From: Symsagittifera roscoffensis
Taxonomy: Eukaryota; Xenacoelomorpha; Acoela; Convolutidae
Length of the DNA: 64,000 nucleotides
Assembly: GCF_963678635.1 (NCBI RefSeq)
Contig: NW_026970820.1
Location: 682,001 to 746,000 of the forward strand
Direction of reading: 5' to 3'
Position 1 is the first letter of the stretch. Each line of letters opens with the position of its first letter. Positions 1-11,783 of this stretch are shown one piece after another. The notes below the pieces were generated by a model. It was not told the origin of the DNA and made no database searches. It saw only the letters and a list, made by a program, of their open reading frames with translations. The position numbers and the translations under genes were made by a program.

Positions 1-199
1 TTAAAGCCTTTTATTTTGAAAAAGTATTCAAAAATGGGTAAAAAAAAGTCAAAAAAATCAATTTTCTCCGATTCAAAAACCTCCACTACCATGATGATTA
101 GTGCGTTAGATAGGACTGCTGAGATCAATTTAGACGTTCTTTCATAAATATATCAAAATTTTTACTTATTTTTGAGAATTAAGCAGAATAAAAACTTTT

Positions 200-254
200 C
201 CCAAATTGGGCAAAAAGCCCAAATTAGCCCAAACACCTGTTAAAAATTGTTGGG
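200..254. other. Nested inverted repeats of the family A tail
   Basis: Three overlapping dyads lie in 55 bases. CCCAAATTGGG (200-210) is a perfect palindrome. TTGGGC (206-211) pairs with GCCCAA (217-222) across five A residues. CCCAA (228-232) can pair with TTGGG (250-254). The same block recurs almost unchanged about 250 bp before the CTAG end of every family A unit (for example near 4890, 7106, 9319, 27306 and 62776), more constant than its surroundings. Families B, C and D lack it. Function unknown; a protein-binding or folded-RNA element is possible. Confidence 0.6.
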
Positions 255-399
255 TCAAAAAATCACAAAAGGAAACCCCTATTCGTTTGACATTTTAGGG
301 CCGCATGCAAAAAATTAGACCAATCTAACCTGACAATTTCGAGAATCAACTTTTTTGTCAAAATTCTCTAAAGACCAATTTAGGGAGATTACTTGTACC

Positions 400-456
400 G
401 GTGGGGGCCCTACCCCACCTAAAAAATTTTTGAAATGTTGGAACGCGGCCACCTAG
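400..456 (+). other. Terminal hairpin type 2 plus CTAG end
   Basis: GGTGGGG (400-406) pairs with CCCCACC (413-419) around a six-base loop. After CTAA and an A/T stretch comes the conserved tail GCGGCCACCTAG. All family A units end this way, with 33 nt between stem and CTAG. Some copies (units 2, 6, 12 and 26) carry one extra C in the loop and a TCAAA spacer. Arrangement resembles a Helitron 3' end, but the hairpin lies further from the end than usual. Confidence 0.75.
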
Positions 457-591
457 ATCTTTCAGGTCTGCGTCCCACCCACCCTCCGTGACTAATCTTG
501 CTTCCGAGAATGATCATTTGTTTCACCTTTACCCCATCTCAGGTCAGTTACTCTTGAAAAAAGTCCTACTTGAAACGTTCGGATTCACTTT

Positions 592-606
592 GCCCCCTAC
601 GGGCGC
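592..606. other. Early GC hairpin, family D form
   Basis: GCCCCC, loop TAC, GGGCGC: five of six pairs form, with one C-C mismatch. It lies 135 bp from the unit start, about where family A has GCGCCC-TTC-GGGCGC and family E has an 11-bp stem. The same form is at the equivalent place in unit 14. Confidence 0.5.
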
Positions 607-933
607 AATGGTGAAGCCCATTTTTTCTTCTCACTGAACTTCTTCTCCGAACAGTTCACATAAAACATTACTATGGTTTTATCTGAAATTTGCCGTGTCC
701 AGCTGCGACTCCTACTTTTTTCACGTCACTGGTGTTCCAACAACAGGACCACATGAGATTCCCATTCAGATACTGTCTCAATTTTGAAAATTCTGATTTT
801 ATTTTTTTTGCCGTTTTTCGGAAAATAAACTAATTACTTCATTCGAATTAAAAAAAAAAACGAAAAACTCTTAAAGATAGCAAGACATTATTGTGACTGT
901 CGTCTATATCTGTTCTCTTTGTTGGAGGTCAAT

Positions 934-974
934 GATGCTCCCTAAGTGGGACCACAAGGGTCCCAGGGAGCATC
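934..974. other. Central hairpin, family D form
   Basis: Outer stem GATGCTCCC/GGGAGCATC (9 bp) and inner stem TGGGACC/GGTCCCA (7 bp) enclose the loop ACAAG, with a four-base bulge TAAG on the 5' side. A pyrimidine-rich stretch precedes it. It lies 477 bp from the unit start. Homologous hairpins occur at the same depth in families A, B and C with paired changes. Confidence 0.75.
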
Positions 975-2878
975 AGTAAATGTTTTGGATAGTATGCCAT
1001 TTTTGATTAAGACAAAATCTTTGGCCAATTGTGTTTTTTTTCACAGTCCCTTATCCACTGCAAATGTAAAGACTAATTTTTGTTTGAAGTTTTAAAAAAT
1101 AATAATAACCTTTTCATTTGTGATGACTCGTATCACTCATAAATCAATGGAAGACTCTGACTAACCTTCTCAAGCATGGAAATACATCAAAAAGAAAAAA
1201 CGATTCTGGTTATTTCAGACTGCTTTTTTTGTTAAATTTCAGATAGATTTTGAAAACTCTTTCTTTAAATTGTATGTCTGCCGAAAAAGAACAAAAATTA
1301 CAAACTGAAACCATTTTGGTTAAATTAAGGCTCTTCACCCACCAAACTCAAAATTGCGAAGCTGAAACGAACAATCGACAGCCCATTTTATAATTTTCGT
1401 TTTATTTTTTCAAAACATGTGTCATATATTTTCAAAAGCAATTTATTAAAGTTTCATTTTTTACCAGAAAAGTAAGTCCGAAAAAAAAACAGATTTTTAA
1501 ATACTGTCAAAAAAAAGGTGGCAACTAGTTTTACCAATGGAATCATAGTATATGATTAAGTTCAAAATAGTTTTCATTACCATTGACTAGACGCTTACTC
1601 AATTTGAGAAATGTCGTTAATAACTTTTTTGGAAACATAAAAAACGGATAATGGAAAAGTTTTCCTCTAACTTATAGAAAAGAATTTTATGAGAAAAACC
1701 ATTACTAATATCACGTGTAAATTACGAGAGTAGATTCAGGCCACATGCAAAATTTCAGCAGAAGCACTCAAGCAATTTTGAGAACGAAACAATTGTTCCA
1801 GAAATTGACAAAGTAGTATATACACCAATTTTACCATAAATCGTCAAACTAAAAAAATCGCAAAAACTACAAATTTTATCCAATTTTGACTTTTAAATAC
1901 TCTATACCGACTAAATTGACTATGGTAAGCTCGAATCAACCATCAAAAACCATTTTTAATCGTTCTGAATTTTTTAAGTTTTTTTCCATCAAAAAGTTGA
2001 GTCAGAAATGGGAAAAAGGTTTTTTTTTCAGAAAAACGGAAAAAGTTGTTCAAAATCAACTAGAAATATAAGCCATTATTTTTGAACCTGCTCAGAATGG
2101 TTCTGGTGACCGAAGCCGTAAAAAGTACCCAATTCGAGGAAATTCGAAAAAACTCTTTTTTCAGCACTTTGAAAAAGTGGAAAAATGTAAAAAATTGTCT
2201 TCAAACAAATAGGATGAAAAAGTGATCAGTAAAAGCATCGATGCCGTGTCAAATGAGGATTGCATGCCAATTTTTGAAACAATCCAACGGGTTTTTTTTA
2301 AGAACGAAACCATTTTTTGACAATTTTAGTAGTAGTATTTACACTAATTAGTACCATATATGGTCAAAATTCAAAAATACAAAAAACTACAATTTTCATC
2401 CAATTTTGACCTTCAAATACTCTATACCCACTAAATTGACTATCGGGAGCCCGAATCAACCATCAAAAACCACTTTTAATCACTTTCAAATTTTTTTTAT
2501 TTTTTAAATCAAAATGTTGAGTCAGAAATAGGAAAAAACAATTTTTTTCAAAAAGTCAAGAAAAGTTGTCCCAATTGAATAAACTCACTAAGCCACACTC
2601 TATGAACCTGTTCAGATTGGTTTTCATGACCAAAGCCGTAAAAAGTACCCAATTTGAGAAACTTCGAAAAATCACCTTTTAGTTAACTCAAAAAAGTGGA
2701 AAAATCGGGTAAAATGGGCTTCAAACCGATAGGATCGAAAAGTGACCTTTATAAGATATGATTGCCGTGTCAAATTAGGGCCGCATGCAAAAAATTAGAA
2801 AAATTCAACGAAACGTTTTTGAGAACTCGACAAATATGGTCATTTTGGTAAATGTATAATTTTAGAAATTTTTTGCCC

Positions 2879-2933
2879 GGAAGGGGCCCCTACCCCTTCC
2901 TAAATGCTTTTTGTGCTACACGCGACCATCTAG
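2879..2933 (+). other. Terminal hairpin type 1 plus CTAG end
   Basis: GGAAGGGG (2879-2886), loop CCCCTA, CCCCTTCC (2893-2900), preceded by CC. After the hairpin come CTAA, a short A/T run and GCGACCATCTAG. Most units of families B, C and D end in this form, with exactly 29 nt between stem and CTAG. A weak inner stem GTG-CTA-CAC sits just before the last 12 bases; in unit 9 it becomes GCG/CGC, a paired change. Confidence 0.75.
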
Positions 2934-3059
2934 CACAATCAGGTACTAGTGGTGGATGTTTGTTTTTCGTATTTAGTCAAACCAAAAGAGAGCGTGGTCA
3001 TGCATCGACATAATGTGCTCAAGCAAATATGTGGACTTCTACGCATTCCCATTCGCAAT

Positions 3060-3074
3060 GCGCCCTTCGGGCGC
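3060..3074. other. Early GC hairpin, family A form
   Basis: GCGCCC, loop TTC, GGGCGC: a perfect 6-bp stem, extended to 7 by a flanking T-A pair, 126 bp from the unit start. It recurs in all family A units. Unit 8 changes only the loop (TTA). Units 12, 27 and 28 each carry one stem mismatch, so it is tolerated as imperfect. Confidence 0.6.
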
Positions 3075-3376
3075 AAATGCCAATGCTCAATTAATTTTGC
3101 CAGGTGAAAATTTTTTAAAGAAAAATTCTGATAAAATTTAATTTAAACTACCACCAAAAAACGCAAAGATTTCAAAGTGTGAAACAATCCAGTTTTGGCT
3201 AATACCGGGCATGCAGTGAGACTGATTTTGGCGAAAATAAAATGGAAAATGAAGGAAATGGAAAGAAAAAAATTGTTCAAAATAAGAACGCAACATCAAA
3301 AACTTATTTGATATCCGCTAATGTCATAATTCCGATCAGGCTGATTTCAGATTTTAAGCGTAGATTTTACGGTTAC

Positions 3377-3419
3377 GGCTGCTCTCTCTACAGGTCCCAG
3401 AGGGACCGAGTGAGCATCC
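3377..3419. other. Central hairpin, family A form
   Basis: Outer arms GGCTGCTC and GAGCATCC pair at seven of eight positions. The inner stem is GGTCCC-AGA-GGGACC. In most sister units an alternative stem, CCCTCT with AGAGGG, can form instead and excludes the inner stem; here the 5' arm reads CTCTCT so it is weaker. Relative to families B, C and D (GGGACC first, GGTCCC second) the inner arms are swapped, yet pairing is kept. Confidence 0.65.
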
Positions 3420-5147
3420 TACCTCGATCCAGGATAACGGATAGTTGTTTTTAAATTTTCACAAGTTTTTTTTTCACTAATGCTTGTTTTCAATTCCTCA
3501 TGAGAAGCTGTATAAATTTTAAAAAATTGATTTTTTTAATCAATGCTTCCAAGAACAACTGATGTTAGGCGGTTACAAATGCGGTTGGTGAAAACTAGTT
3601 AGGGATAATGATGAGAAAAATTGTAAGTTTTCAAATGAATTTAAAAACAGTTTTTTTCTTTTTTTCTTTTGTAAATCGGGAGAAATGAATCAGTTTTTTT
3701 TTAAGTTTTACTCGCACCACCCACTGTTCCTAAGAAATGAAGATTTCTGTTCTAGCCGTTTATAACACTTTGGCAGAAAAAACATCAATATGATGTAAAA
3801 TGTTTTAAAAAAGAGAAAAAGTTAAAAATTATGTTTTTTTTTTTAAAATCAAAAAATTGTAATTTTCAAAAATGAAAAAAAGTAAAAATTAAATGCATAT
3901 TACAATTCACCGTACCCAACTTAGTGGGTATAGCATTTTAAATTACCAAAAAATGTTGAAAATTGTAGATTTTATGAAGTTTTCATTTTGGCTATTTTTC
4001 CTTGTCGCCTCCACTTAAGGCACCTTTGAGCCAACTTGAGAAACTGGAACCTAAACAAGCTATACAGATAGTCTGAATGAGCCATTTTCAGCGTGATAAC
4101 ACGCCTGAAAGAAAACAAAACTCCAGAAATGAAAGAAAATTTTGAACTTTAACCTTTTTTCTTCTTCAAATAGCGATACTTAGAATAATTTTTCAGCTGA
4201 AAAGTTCAAAAAAAATCAAAAAATTAAAATTTTGAAAAAAATTTAAAAAAATCTCATCAGTCTGTTTATTGGAGTCTTCGAGGTTTTGGGAGATCTTATC
4301 TGGCGGCTAACAACAAAAGGATCACTTATTATAAAAATTTGAGAAAGGTCAAAAAAACATGTTTTTTCGATTTTTTTGACAGAATTCCGAAAGCAATATC
4401 TTGGCTAAAAACAAAAATGAGGGCCTAAAATTAGTACAAACAGTACTCCCACATAAAGTACATTAGGTTGGAAACAAAAAATTGACTCTGACTCAAAAAT
4501 CGTTTTTTAACTTTATTTCTGAACAAAAAATTGTAAAAAAATCAAAAATTAAAAAAATTTTTGAAAAAAACGATTGTTTTGAAAAAGTGCTAAGTTTTAG
4601 CTGAAACTTTTCATTTTAACTAAGAAAGCCAGAGCAATTTTCTTTAAGCTCAAATAATTTAATTAAGCAAATTATTTTCAAGTTTTTTCGTTAATGGCTT
4701 TTATTTTGAAAAAGTATTCAAAAATGGGTAAAAAAAAGTCAAAAAAATTAATTTTCTCAGATTGAAAAACCTCCACTGCCATGATGATTAGTTCGTTCGA
4801 TAGGACTACTGAGATCAATTTAGACGTATTTTCATAAGTATATCAAAATTTTTATTTATTTTTGAGAATTAAGCAAAATAAAAACTTTTCCCAAATTGGG
4901 CAAAAAGCCCAAATTAGCCCAAACACCTGTTAAAAATTGTTGGGTCAAAAAGTCACAAAAGAAAACCCCTATTCGTTTGACATTTTAGGGCCGCATGCAA
5001 AAAATTAGACCAATCTAACCTGACAATTTCGAGAATCGACTTTTTTGCAAAATTTCTCTATAGTCCATTTGAGGGATATTACTTGTACCGGTGGGGGCCC
5101 CTACCCCACCTCAAAAAATTTTGTAATGCTGGAACGCGGCCACCTAG

Positions 5148-7358
5148 CACAGTCAGGTACTAGTGTTTTATTTTTGTTTTTCGTATTTTGTCAAGCCAAA
5201 AGAGAGTGTAGTCAAGCATCAACATCATGTGCTCAAGCAAATACGTGGACTTCTACGCATTCCCATTCGCAATGCGCCCTTCGGGCGCAAATGCCAATGC
5301 TCAATTAATTTTGCCAGGTGAAAATTTTTTAAAAAAAAAAACTCTGATGAATTTTAACTTAAACTACCACCAAAAACGCAAAGATTTCAAAGTGTGAATT
5401 AATCAAGTATTTGATAATACCGGGCATGCAGTGAGACTGATTTCGGCAAAATTAAAATGGAAAATGAAGGAAATGGAAAGAAAAAAATGTTCAAAATTAG
5501 AACGCATTATCAAAAACTTATTTGATCTCCGCTAATGTCATAATTCCGATCAGGCTGATTTCAGATTTTAAGCGTAGAGTTTACGGTTACGGCTGCTCCC
5601 TCTACAGGTCCCAGAGGGACCGAGTGAGCATCCTACCTCGATCCAGGATAACGGATAGTTGTTTTTAGTTTTTCACAAAATGTTTTTTCACTATTCCTTG
5701 TTTTCAATTCCTCATGAGAAGCTGTATTAACTTTCAAAAAAATTGATTTTATTAATCAATGCTTCCAAGAACAACTGATGTTAGGCGGTTACAAATGCGG
5801 TTGGTGAAAACTAGTATGGGATAATGATGACAAAATTTGTAAGTTTTCAAATGAATTTAAAAACAGTTTTTTGCTTTTTTCTTTTATAAATTGGGAGAAA
5901 TGAATCACTTTTTTTTAAGTTTTCCTCGCACCACCCACTGTTCTTAAGTAATGAAGATTCCTGTTCTAGCCGTTTATTACACTTTGGCAGAAACAACATC
6001 AATAGAAGTAAAATGTTTAAAAAAAAAAAAATTAAAAATTATGTTTTTTTTTTTAAAAAGTCAAAAATTTGTAATTTTCAAAATTGAAAAAAAGTGAAAA
6101 TTAATTGCGTATTACGATTCAGCGTACCCAACTTAGTGGGTCTAGCATTTTAAATTACCAAAAAATGTTAAAAATTGTAGATTTTATGAAGTTTTCATTC
6201 TGGCTATGTTTCCTTGTCGCCTCCACTTAAGGCACCTTTGAGCCAACTTGAGAAACTGGAACCTAAACAAGCTAAGCAGATAGTCTGAATGAGCCATTTT
6301 TAGCTTGATAACACGCCTGGAAGAAAAAAAAATCCAGAAAAGAAAGAAATTTTTGAACTTTAACCTTTTTTTCTTCTTCAAATGGCGATACTTAGAATAA
6401 TTTTTCAGCTGAAAAGTTCAAAAAAAATCGAAAAATTCGAATTTTGAAAAATTTTTAAAAAAATCTCATCAGTCTGTTCATTGGAGTCTTCGAAGTTTTT
6501 GGAGACCTTATCTGGCGACTAACAACAAGTGGATCACTTATTTTAAAATTTTGAGAAAGGACAAAAAAACATGTTTTTTCGACTTTTTTCACAGAATTCC
6601 GAAAGCAATATCTTGGCTAAAAACAAGAATGAGGGCCTAAAATTAGTACAAACAGTACTCCCACATAAGGTACATTAGGATGGAAACAAAAAATTTACTC
6701 TGACTCAATAATCGTTTTTTAACTTTATTTCTGAACAAGAAATTGAAAAGAAATCAAAAACTTAAAATTTTTTTGAAAAAAATGATTTTTTTTAAAAAGT
6801 GCCAATTTTTAGCTGAAACTTTTCATTTTAGCTAAGAAAACCAGAGCAATGCCCTTTAAGCTCAATTAAATTAATATAGCAAATTGTTTTCAAGTTTTTT
6901 CGTTAAAAGCTTTCATTTTGAAAGAGTAGTCAAAATTGGGTAAAAAAAATTAAAAAAAATCAATTTTCTCAGATTCAAAAACCTCCACCACCATGATAAT
7001 TAGTTCGTTAGATAGGACTCCTAAGATCAATTTAGACTTATTTTCATAAAAATATCAAAATTTTTACTTATTTTTGAGAATTAAGCAAAATAAAAATTTT
7101 TCCCAAATTGGGCAAAAAGCCCAAATTAGCCCAAACACCTGTTAAAAATTGTTGGGTCAAAAAATCACAAAAGGAAACCCCTATTCGTTTGACATTTTAG
7201 GGCTGCATGCAAAAAATTAGACCAATCTAACCTGACAATTTCGAGAATCAACTTTTTTGTCAAAATTCTCTAAAGACCAATTTAGGGAGATTACTTGTAC
7301 CGGTGGGGGCCCTACCCCACCTAAAAAATTTTTGAAATGCTGGAACGCGGCCACCTAG
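5148..7358 (+). repeat. Unit 3 (family A)
   Basis: Complete family A unit, 2211 bp, starting CACAGTCAGGTACTAGTG. Central hairpin 5591-5633; terminal hairpin 7302-7321 in the short-loop form; CTAG 7355-7358. The open frame found at this place in unit 2 is frameshifted here by loss of a base in the A-run near 5485. No gene seen. Confidence 0.85.
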
Positions 7359-9575
7359 CACCCTCAAGGTCACGTGTTGGATTTTTGTTTTTGGTATTTT
7401 CTGAAATCAAAAGAGAGCGTGGTCATGCATCGACATCATGTGCTCAAGCAAATACGTGGACTTCTACGCATTCCCATTAGCAATGCGCCCTTCGGGCGCA
7501 AATGCCAATGCTCAATTAATTCTGGCAGGTAAAAATTTTTTAAAGAATAATTCTGATGAATTTTAACTTAAACTACCACCAAAAAACGGATAGATTTCAA
7601 AGTGTGAAACAATCAAGTTTTTGCTAATACCGGGCATGCAGTGAGACTGATTTCAGCAAAAATAAAATGGAAAATGAAGGAAATGGAAAGAAAAAAATTG
7701 TTCAAAATAAGAATGCATTATCAAAAACTTATTTGATCTCCGCTAATGCCATAAATCCGATCAAACTGATTCCAGATTTTAAGCGTAGAGTTAACGGTTA
7801 CGGCTGCACCCTCTACAGGTCCCAGAGGGACCGAGTGAGCATCCTACCTCGATCCAGGATAACGGATAGTTGTTTTTAATTTTTCACAAAATTTTTTTCA
7901 CTAATGCTTGTTTTCAATTCCTCATGAAAAGCTGTATAAATTTTAAAAAAATTGATTTTATTAATCAATGCTTCCAAGATCCAAGAACAACTGATGTTAG
8001 GGGGTTACAAATGCGGTTGGTGAAAACTAGTAAGGGATAATGATGAGAAAAATTGTAGGTTTTCTAATGAATTTAAAAACAGTTTTTTTCTTTTTTCTTT
8101 TGTAAATCGGGAGAAATGAATCAGTTTTTTTTTGTTTTCCTCGCACCACCCACTGTTCTTAAGTAATGAAGATTCCTGTTCTAGCCGTTTATAACACTTT
8201 GGCAGAAACAACATCAATATGATGTAAAATGTTTTAAAAAAGAGAAAAAATTAAAAATTATGTTTTTTTTTAAAAAAGTCAAAAATTTGTAATTTTCAAA
8301 ATTGAAAAAAAATGAAAAATAATTGCATATTACGATTCAGCGTACCCAACTTAGTGGGTCTAGCATTTTAAATTACCAAAAAATGTTGAAAATTGTAGAT
8401 TTTATGAAGTTTTCATTCTGGCTATGTTTCCTTGTCGCCTCCACTTAAGGCACCTTTGAGCCAACTTGAGAAACTGGAACCTAAACCAGCTATGCAGATA
8501 GTCTGAATGAGCCATTTTTAGCTTGATAAATCGCCTGGAAGAAAAAAAAATCCAGAAAAGAAAGAAAATTTTGAACTTTAACCTTTTTTCTTCTTCAAAT
8601 GGCGATACTTAGAATAATTTTTCAGCTGAAAAGTTCAAAAAAAATCAAAAAATTCGAATTTTGAAAATTTTTAAAAAAAATCTCATCAGTCTGTTTATTG
8701 GAGTCTTCGAGGTTTTTGGAGACCTTATCTGGCGACTAACAACAAGTGGATCACTAATTTTAAAATTTTGAGAAAGGTCAAAAAAACATGTTTTTTCGAC
8801 TTTTTTGACAGAATTCCGAAAGCAATATCTTGGCTAAAAACAAGAATGAGGGCCTAAAATTAGTACAAACAGTACTCCCACATAAGGTACATTAGGGTGG
8901 AAACAAAAAATTTACTCTGACTCAATAATCGTTTTTTAACTTTATTTCTGAACAAGAAATTGAAAAGAAATCAAAAACTTAAAAATTTTTTGAAAAAAAT
9001 GATTGTTTTGAAAAAGTGCCAATTTTTAGCTGAAACTTTTCATTTTAGCTAAGAAAACCAGAGCAATGCCCTTTAAGCTCAATTAAATTAATATAGCAAA
9101 TTGTTTTCAAGTTTTTTCGTTAAAGCCTTTCATTTTGAAAAAGTATTCAAAAATGGGTAAAAAAAAGTCAAAAAAATCAGTTTTCTCCGATTCAAAAACC
9201 TCCACTACCATGATGATTAGTGCATTAGATAGGACTGCTGAGATCAATTTAGACGTTTTTTCATAAGTATATCGAAATTTTTACTTATTTTTGAGAATTA
9301 AGCAAAATAAAAACTTTTCCCAAATTGGGCAAAAAGCCCAAATTAGCCCAAACACCTGTTAAAAATTGTTGGGTCAAAAAATCACAAAAGGAAACCCCTA
9401 TTCGTTTGACATTTTAGGGCCGCATGCAAAAAATTAGACCAATCTAACCTGACAATTTCGAGAATCAACTTTTTTGTCAAAATTCTCTAAAGACCAATTT
9501 AGGGAGATTACTTGTACCGGTGGGGGCCCTACCCCACCTAAAAAATTTTTGAAATGTTGGAACGCGGCCACCTAG
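7359..9575 (+). repeat. Unit 4 (family A), twin of unit 7
   Basis: Complete family A unit, 2217 bp, starting CACCCTCAAGGTCACGTG, which contains a CACGTG core. Central hairpin 7802-7844 with CACC in place of CTCC in the 5' arm; terminal hairpin 9519-9538; CTAG 9572-9575. It is the same length as unit 7 and I noticed a single substitution between them (near 8486). The preceding and following units of the two copies differ, so the copy boundaries fall at the CTAG junctions. Confidence 0.88.
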
Positions 9576-11783
9576 CACCCTCAAGGTCACGTGACTTATT
9601 TTTGTTTCTGGTATTTTCTGAAACCAAAAGAGAGCGTGGTCATGCATCTACATCATGTGCTCAAGCAAATACGTGGACTTTTACGCATTCCCATTCGCAA
9701 TGCGCCCTTCGGGCGCAAATGCCAATGCTCAATTAATTTTGCCAGGTGCAAATTTTTAAAGAAAATTTCTGATGAATTTTAACTTAAACTACCAACAAAA
9801 AACGCAAAGATTTCAAAGTGTGAAACAATCAAGTGTTTGCTAATACCGGGCATGCAGTGAGACTGATTTCGGCAAAATAAAATAGAAAATGAAGGAAATG
9901 GAAAGAAAAAAATTGTTCAAAATAAGAACGCATTATCAAAAACTTATTTGATCTCCGATAATGTCATAATTCCGATCAAGCTGATTTCAGATTTTAAGCG
10001 TAGAGTTTACGGTTACGGCTGCTCCCTCTACAGGTCCCAGAGGGACCGAGTGAGCATCCTACGTCGATCCAGGATAACGGATAGTTGTTTTTAATTTTTC
10101 ACAAAATATTTTTTCACTAATGCTTGTTTTCAATTCCTCATGAGAAGCTGTTTAAATTTTAAAAAATTGATTTTATTAATCAATGCTTCCAAGAACAACT
10201 GATTTTAGTGGGTTGCAAATGCGGTTGGTGAAAACTTGTAAGGGATAATGATGAGAAAAATTTTAAGTTTTCAAATGAATTTAAAAACAGTTTTTTTCTT
10301 TTTTTCTTTTGTAAATCGGGAGAAATGATTCAGTTTTTTTAAGTTTTCCTCGCACCACCCACTGTTCATAAGTAATGAAGATTCCTGTTCTAGCCGTTTA
10401 TAAAACTTTGGCAGAAAAAACATCAATATGATGTAAAATGTTTTAAAAAAGAGAAAAAAATAAAAATTATGTTTTTTTTTTAAAAATCTAAAATTTGTAA
10501 TTTTCAAAATTGAAAAAAAGTAAACATTAATTGCATATTACGATTCAACGTACCCAACTTAGTGGGTATAGCATTTTGAATTACCAAAAAATGTTGAAAA
10601 TTGTAGATTTTATGAAGTTTTCATTTTGGCTATTTTTCCTTGTCGCCTCCACTTAAGGCACCTTTGAGCCAACTTGAGAAAGTGGAACCTAAACAAGCTA
10701 TACAGATAGTCTCTATGAACCATTTTCAGCGTGATAACACGCCTGGAAGAAAAAAAGTTCCAGAAAAGAAAAAACATTTTGAACTTTAACCTTTTTTCTT
10801 CTTCAAATGGCGATACTTAGAAAAAATTTTCAGCTGAAAAGTTCAAAAAAAATCAAAAAATTCAAATTTTGAAAAAATTTTAAAAAAATCTCATCATTCT
10901 GTTTATTGGAGTCTTCGAGGTTTTGGGAGACCTTATCTGGCGGCTAACAACAAGTGGATCACTTATTTTAAAATTTTGAGAAAGGTCAAAAAAACATGTT
11001 TTTTCGACTTTTTTGACAGAATTTCGAAAGCAATATCTTGGCTAAAAACAAGAATGAGGGCCTAAAGTTAGTACAAACAGTACTCCCACATAAGGTACAT
11101 TAGGTTGGAAACAAAAAATTTACTCTGACTCAAAAATCGTTTTTTAACTTTATTTCTGAACAAGAAATTGAAAAGAAATCAAAAACTTAAAAATTTTTTG
11201 AAAAAAATGATTGTTTTGAAAAAGTGCCAATTTTTAGCTGAAACTTTTCATTTTAGCTAATAAAGCCAGAGCAATGCCCTTTAAGCTCAAATAAATTAAT
11301 TATGCAAATTATTTTCAAGTTTTTTCGTTAAAGCCTTTTGTTTTGAAAAAGTATTCAAAAATGGGTAAAAAAAAGTCAAAAAAATCAATTTTCTCCGATT
11401 TAAAAACCTCCACTACCATGATGATTAGTGCGTTAGATAGGACTGCTGAGATCAATTTAGACGTTCTTTCATAAGTATATCAAAATTTTTACTTATTTTT
11501 GAGAATTAAGCAAAATAAAAACTTTTCCCAAATTGGGCAAAAAGCCCAAATTAGCCCAAACACCTGTTAAAAATTGTTGGGTCAAAAAATCACAAAAGGA
11601 AACCCCTATTCATTTGACATTTTAGGGCCGCATGCAAAAAATTAGACCAATCTAACCTGACAATTTCGAGAATCGACTTTTTTGTCAAAATTCTCTAAAG
11701 ACCAATTTAGGGAGATTACTTGTACCGGTGGGGGCCCTACCCCACCTAAAAAATTTTTGAAATGCTGGAACGCGGCCACCTAG
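9576..11783 (+). repeat. Unit 5 (family A)
   Basis: Complete family A unit, 2208 bp, starting CACCCTCAAGGTCACGTGAC. The ten bases GTCACGTGAC are a perfect palindrome. Central hairpin 10017-10059; terminal hairpin 11727-11746; CTAG 11780-11783. The start codon of the recurrent 70-codon frame is absent (ATAGAA in place of ATGGAA near 9891). Confidence 0.85.

Larger units (their letters stand above)
1..456 (+). repeat. Unit 0 (family A), 3' part only
   Basis: This is the last 456 bases of a family A unit cut by the window edge. It holds the conserved family A tail: a cluster of short inverted repeats at 200-254, a GCATGC anchor near 303, the terminal hairpin at 400-419 (stem GGTGGGG/CCCCACC) and the closing CTAG at 453-456. 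It is followed by a family D unit, not another A unit. No open frame of note. Confidence 0.85.
457..2933 (+). repeat. Unit 1 (family D)
   Basis: Complete family D unit, 2477 bp. It starts ATCTTTCAGGTCTGCG and runs into a C-rich tract (CCCACCCACCC). A small GC hairpin lies at 592-606 and the central hairpin at 934-974. The body is made of about 520-bp modules with anchors at 1743 (ACATGC variant), 2263 and 2783. The end is a type 1 terminal hairpin at 2879-2900 and CTAG at 2930-2933. It is nearly identical to unit 14, 29.6 kb away, but the neighbours of the two copies differ. The last 80 bases before the hairpin differ more than the rest, suggesting conversion of the tail. Short open frames (such as 61 codons from 1886) are not conserved as coding. 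Confidence 0.85.
2934..5147 (+). repeat. Unit 2 (family A)
   Basis: Complete family A unit, 2214 bp, starting CACAATCAGGTACTAGTG. Early hairpin GCGCCC-TTC-GGGCGC at 3060-3074; central hairpin at 3377-3419; a small dyad TACCCA/TGGGTA near 3912-3930; terminal hairpin at 5090-5110; CTAG at 5144-5147. From about 3450 to its end it closely matches unit 12. A 70-codon open frame (3242-3454) spans the central hairpin and is frameshifted or lacks its start in units 3, 5 and 8, so I do not call it a gene. Confidence 0.85.

Noticed and set aside
3242-3454. Recurrent 70-codon open frame in family A (also at 7667, 14309, 61130 and 63337)
   Set aside because: It spans the central hairpin. It is frameshifted or without start codon in units 3, 5, 8 and 12, and changes between copies do not favour silent positions. 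Its recurrence is explained by repeat copying.
3564-3571. Telomeric hexamer TTAGGC
   Set aside because: It occurs singly in family A units and never in tandem.
3558-3600. Hammerhead ribozyme core (CTGATG ... GAAAAC)
   Set aside because: The required CUGANGA is not met (CTGATGT), and I cannot pair the flanking stems. CTGATGA near 7553 also lacks a following stem and GAAA.
3912-3930. Spliced-leader-like TACCCAACTTAG
   Set aside because: Only partly similar to nematode SL1, and no splice donor or Sm site follows in the right place. It is better described as a small dyad.
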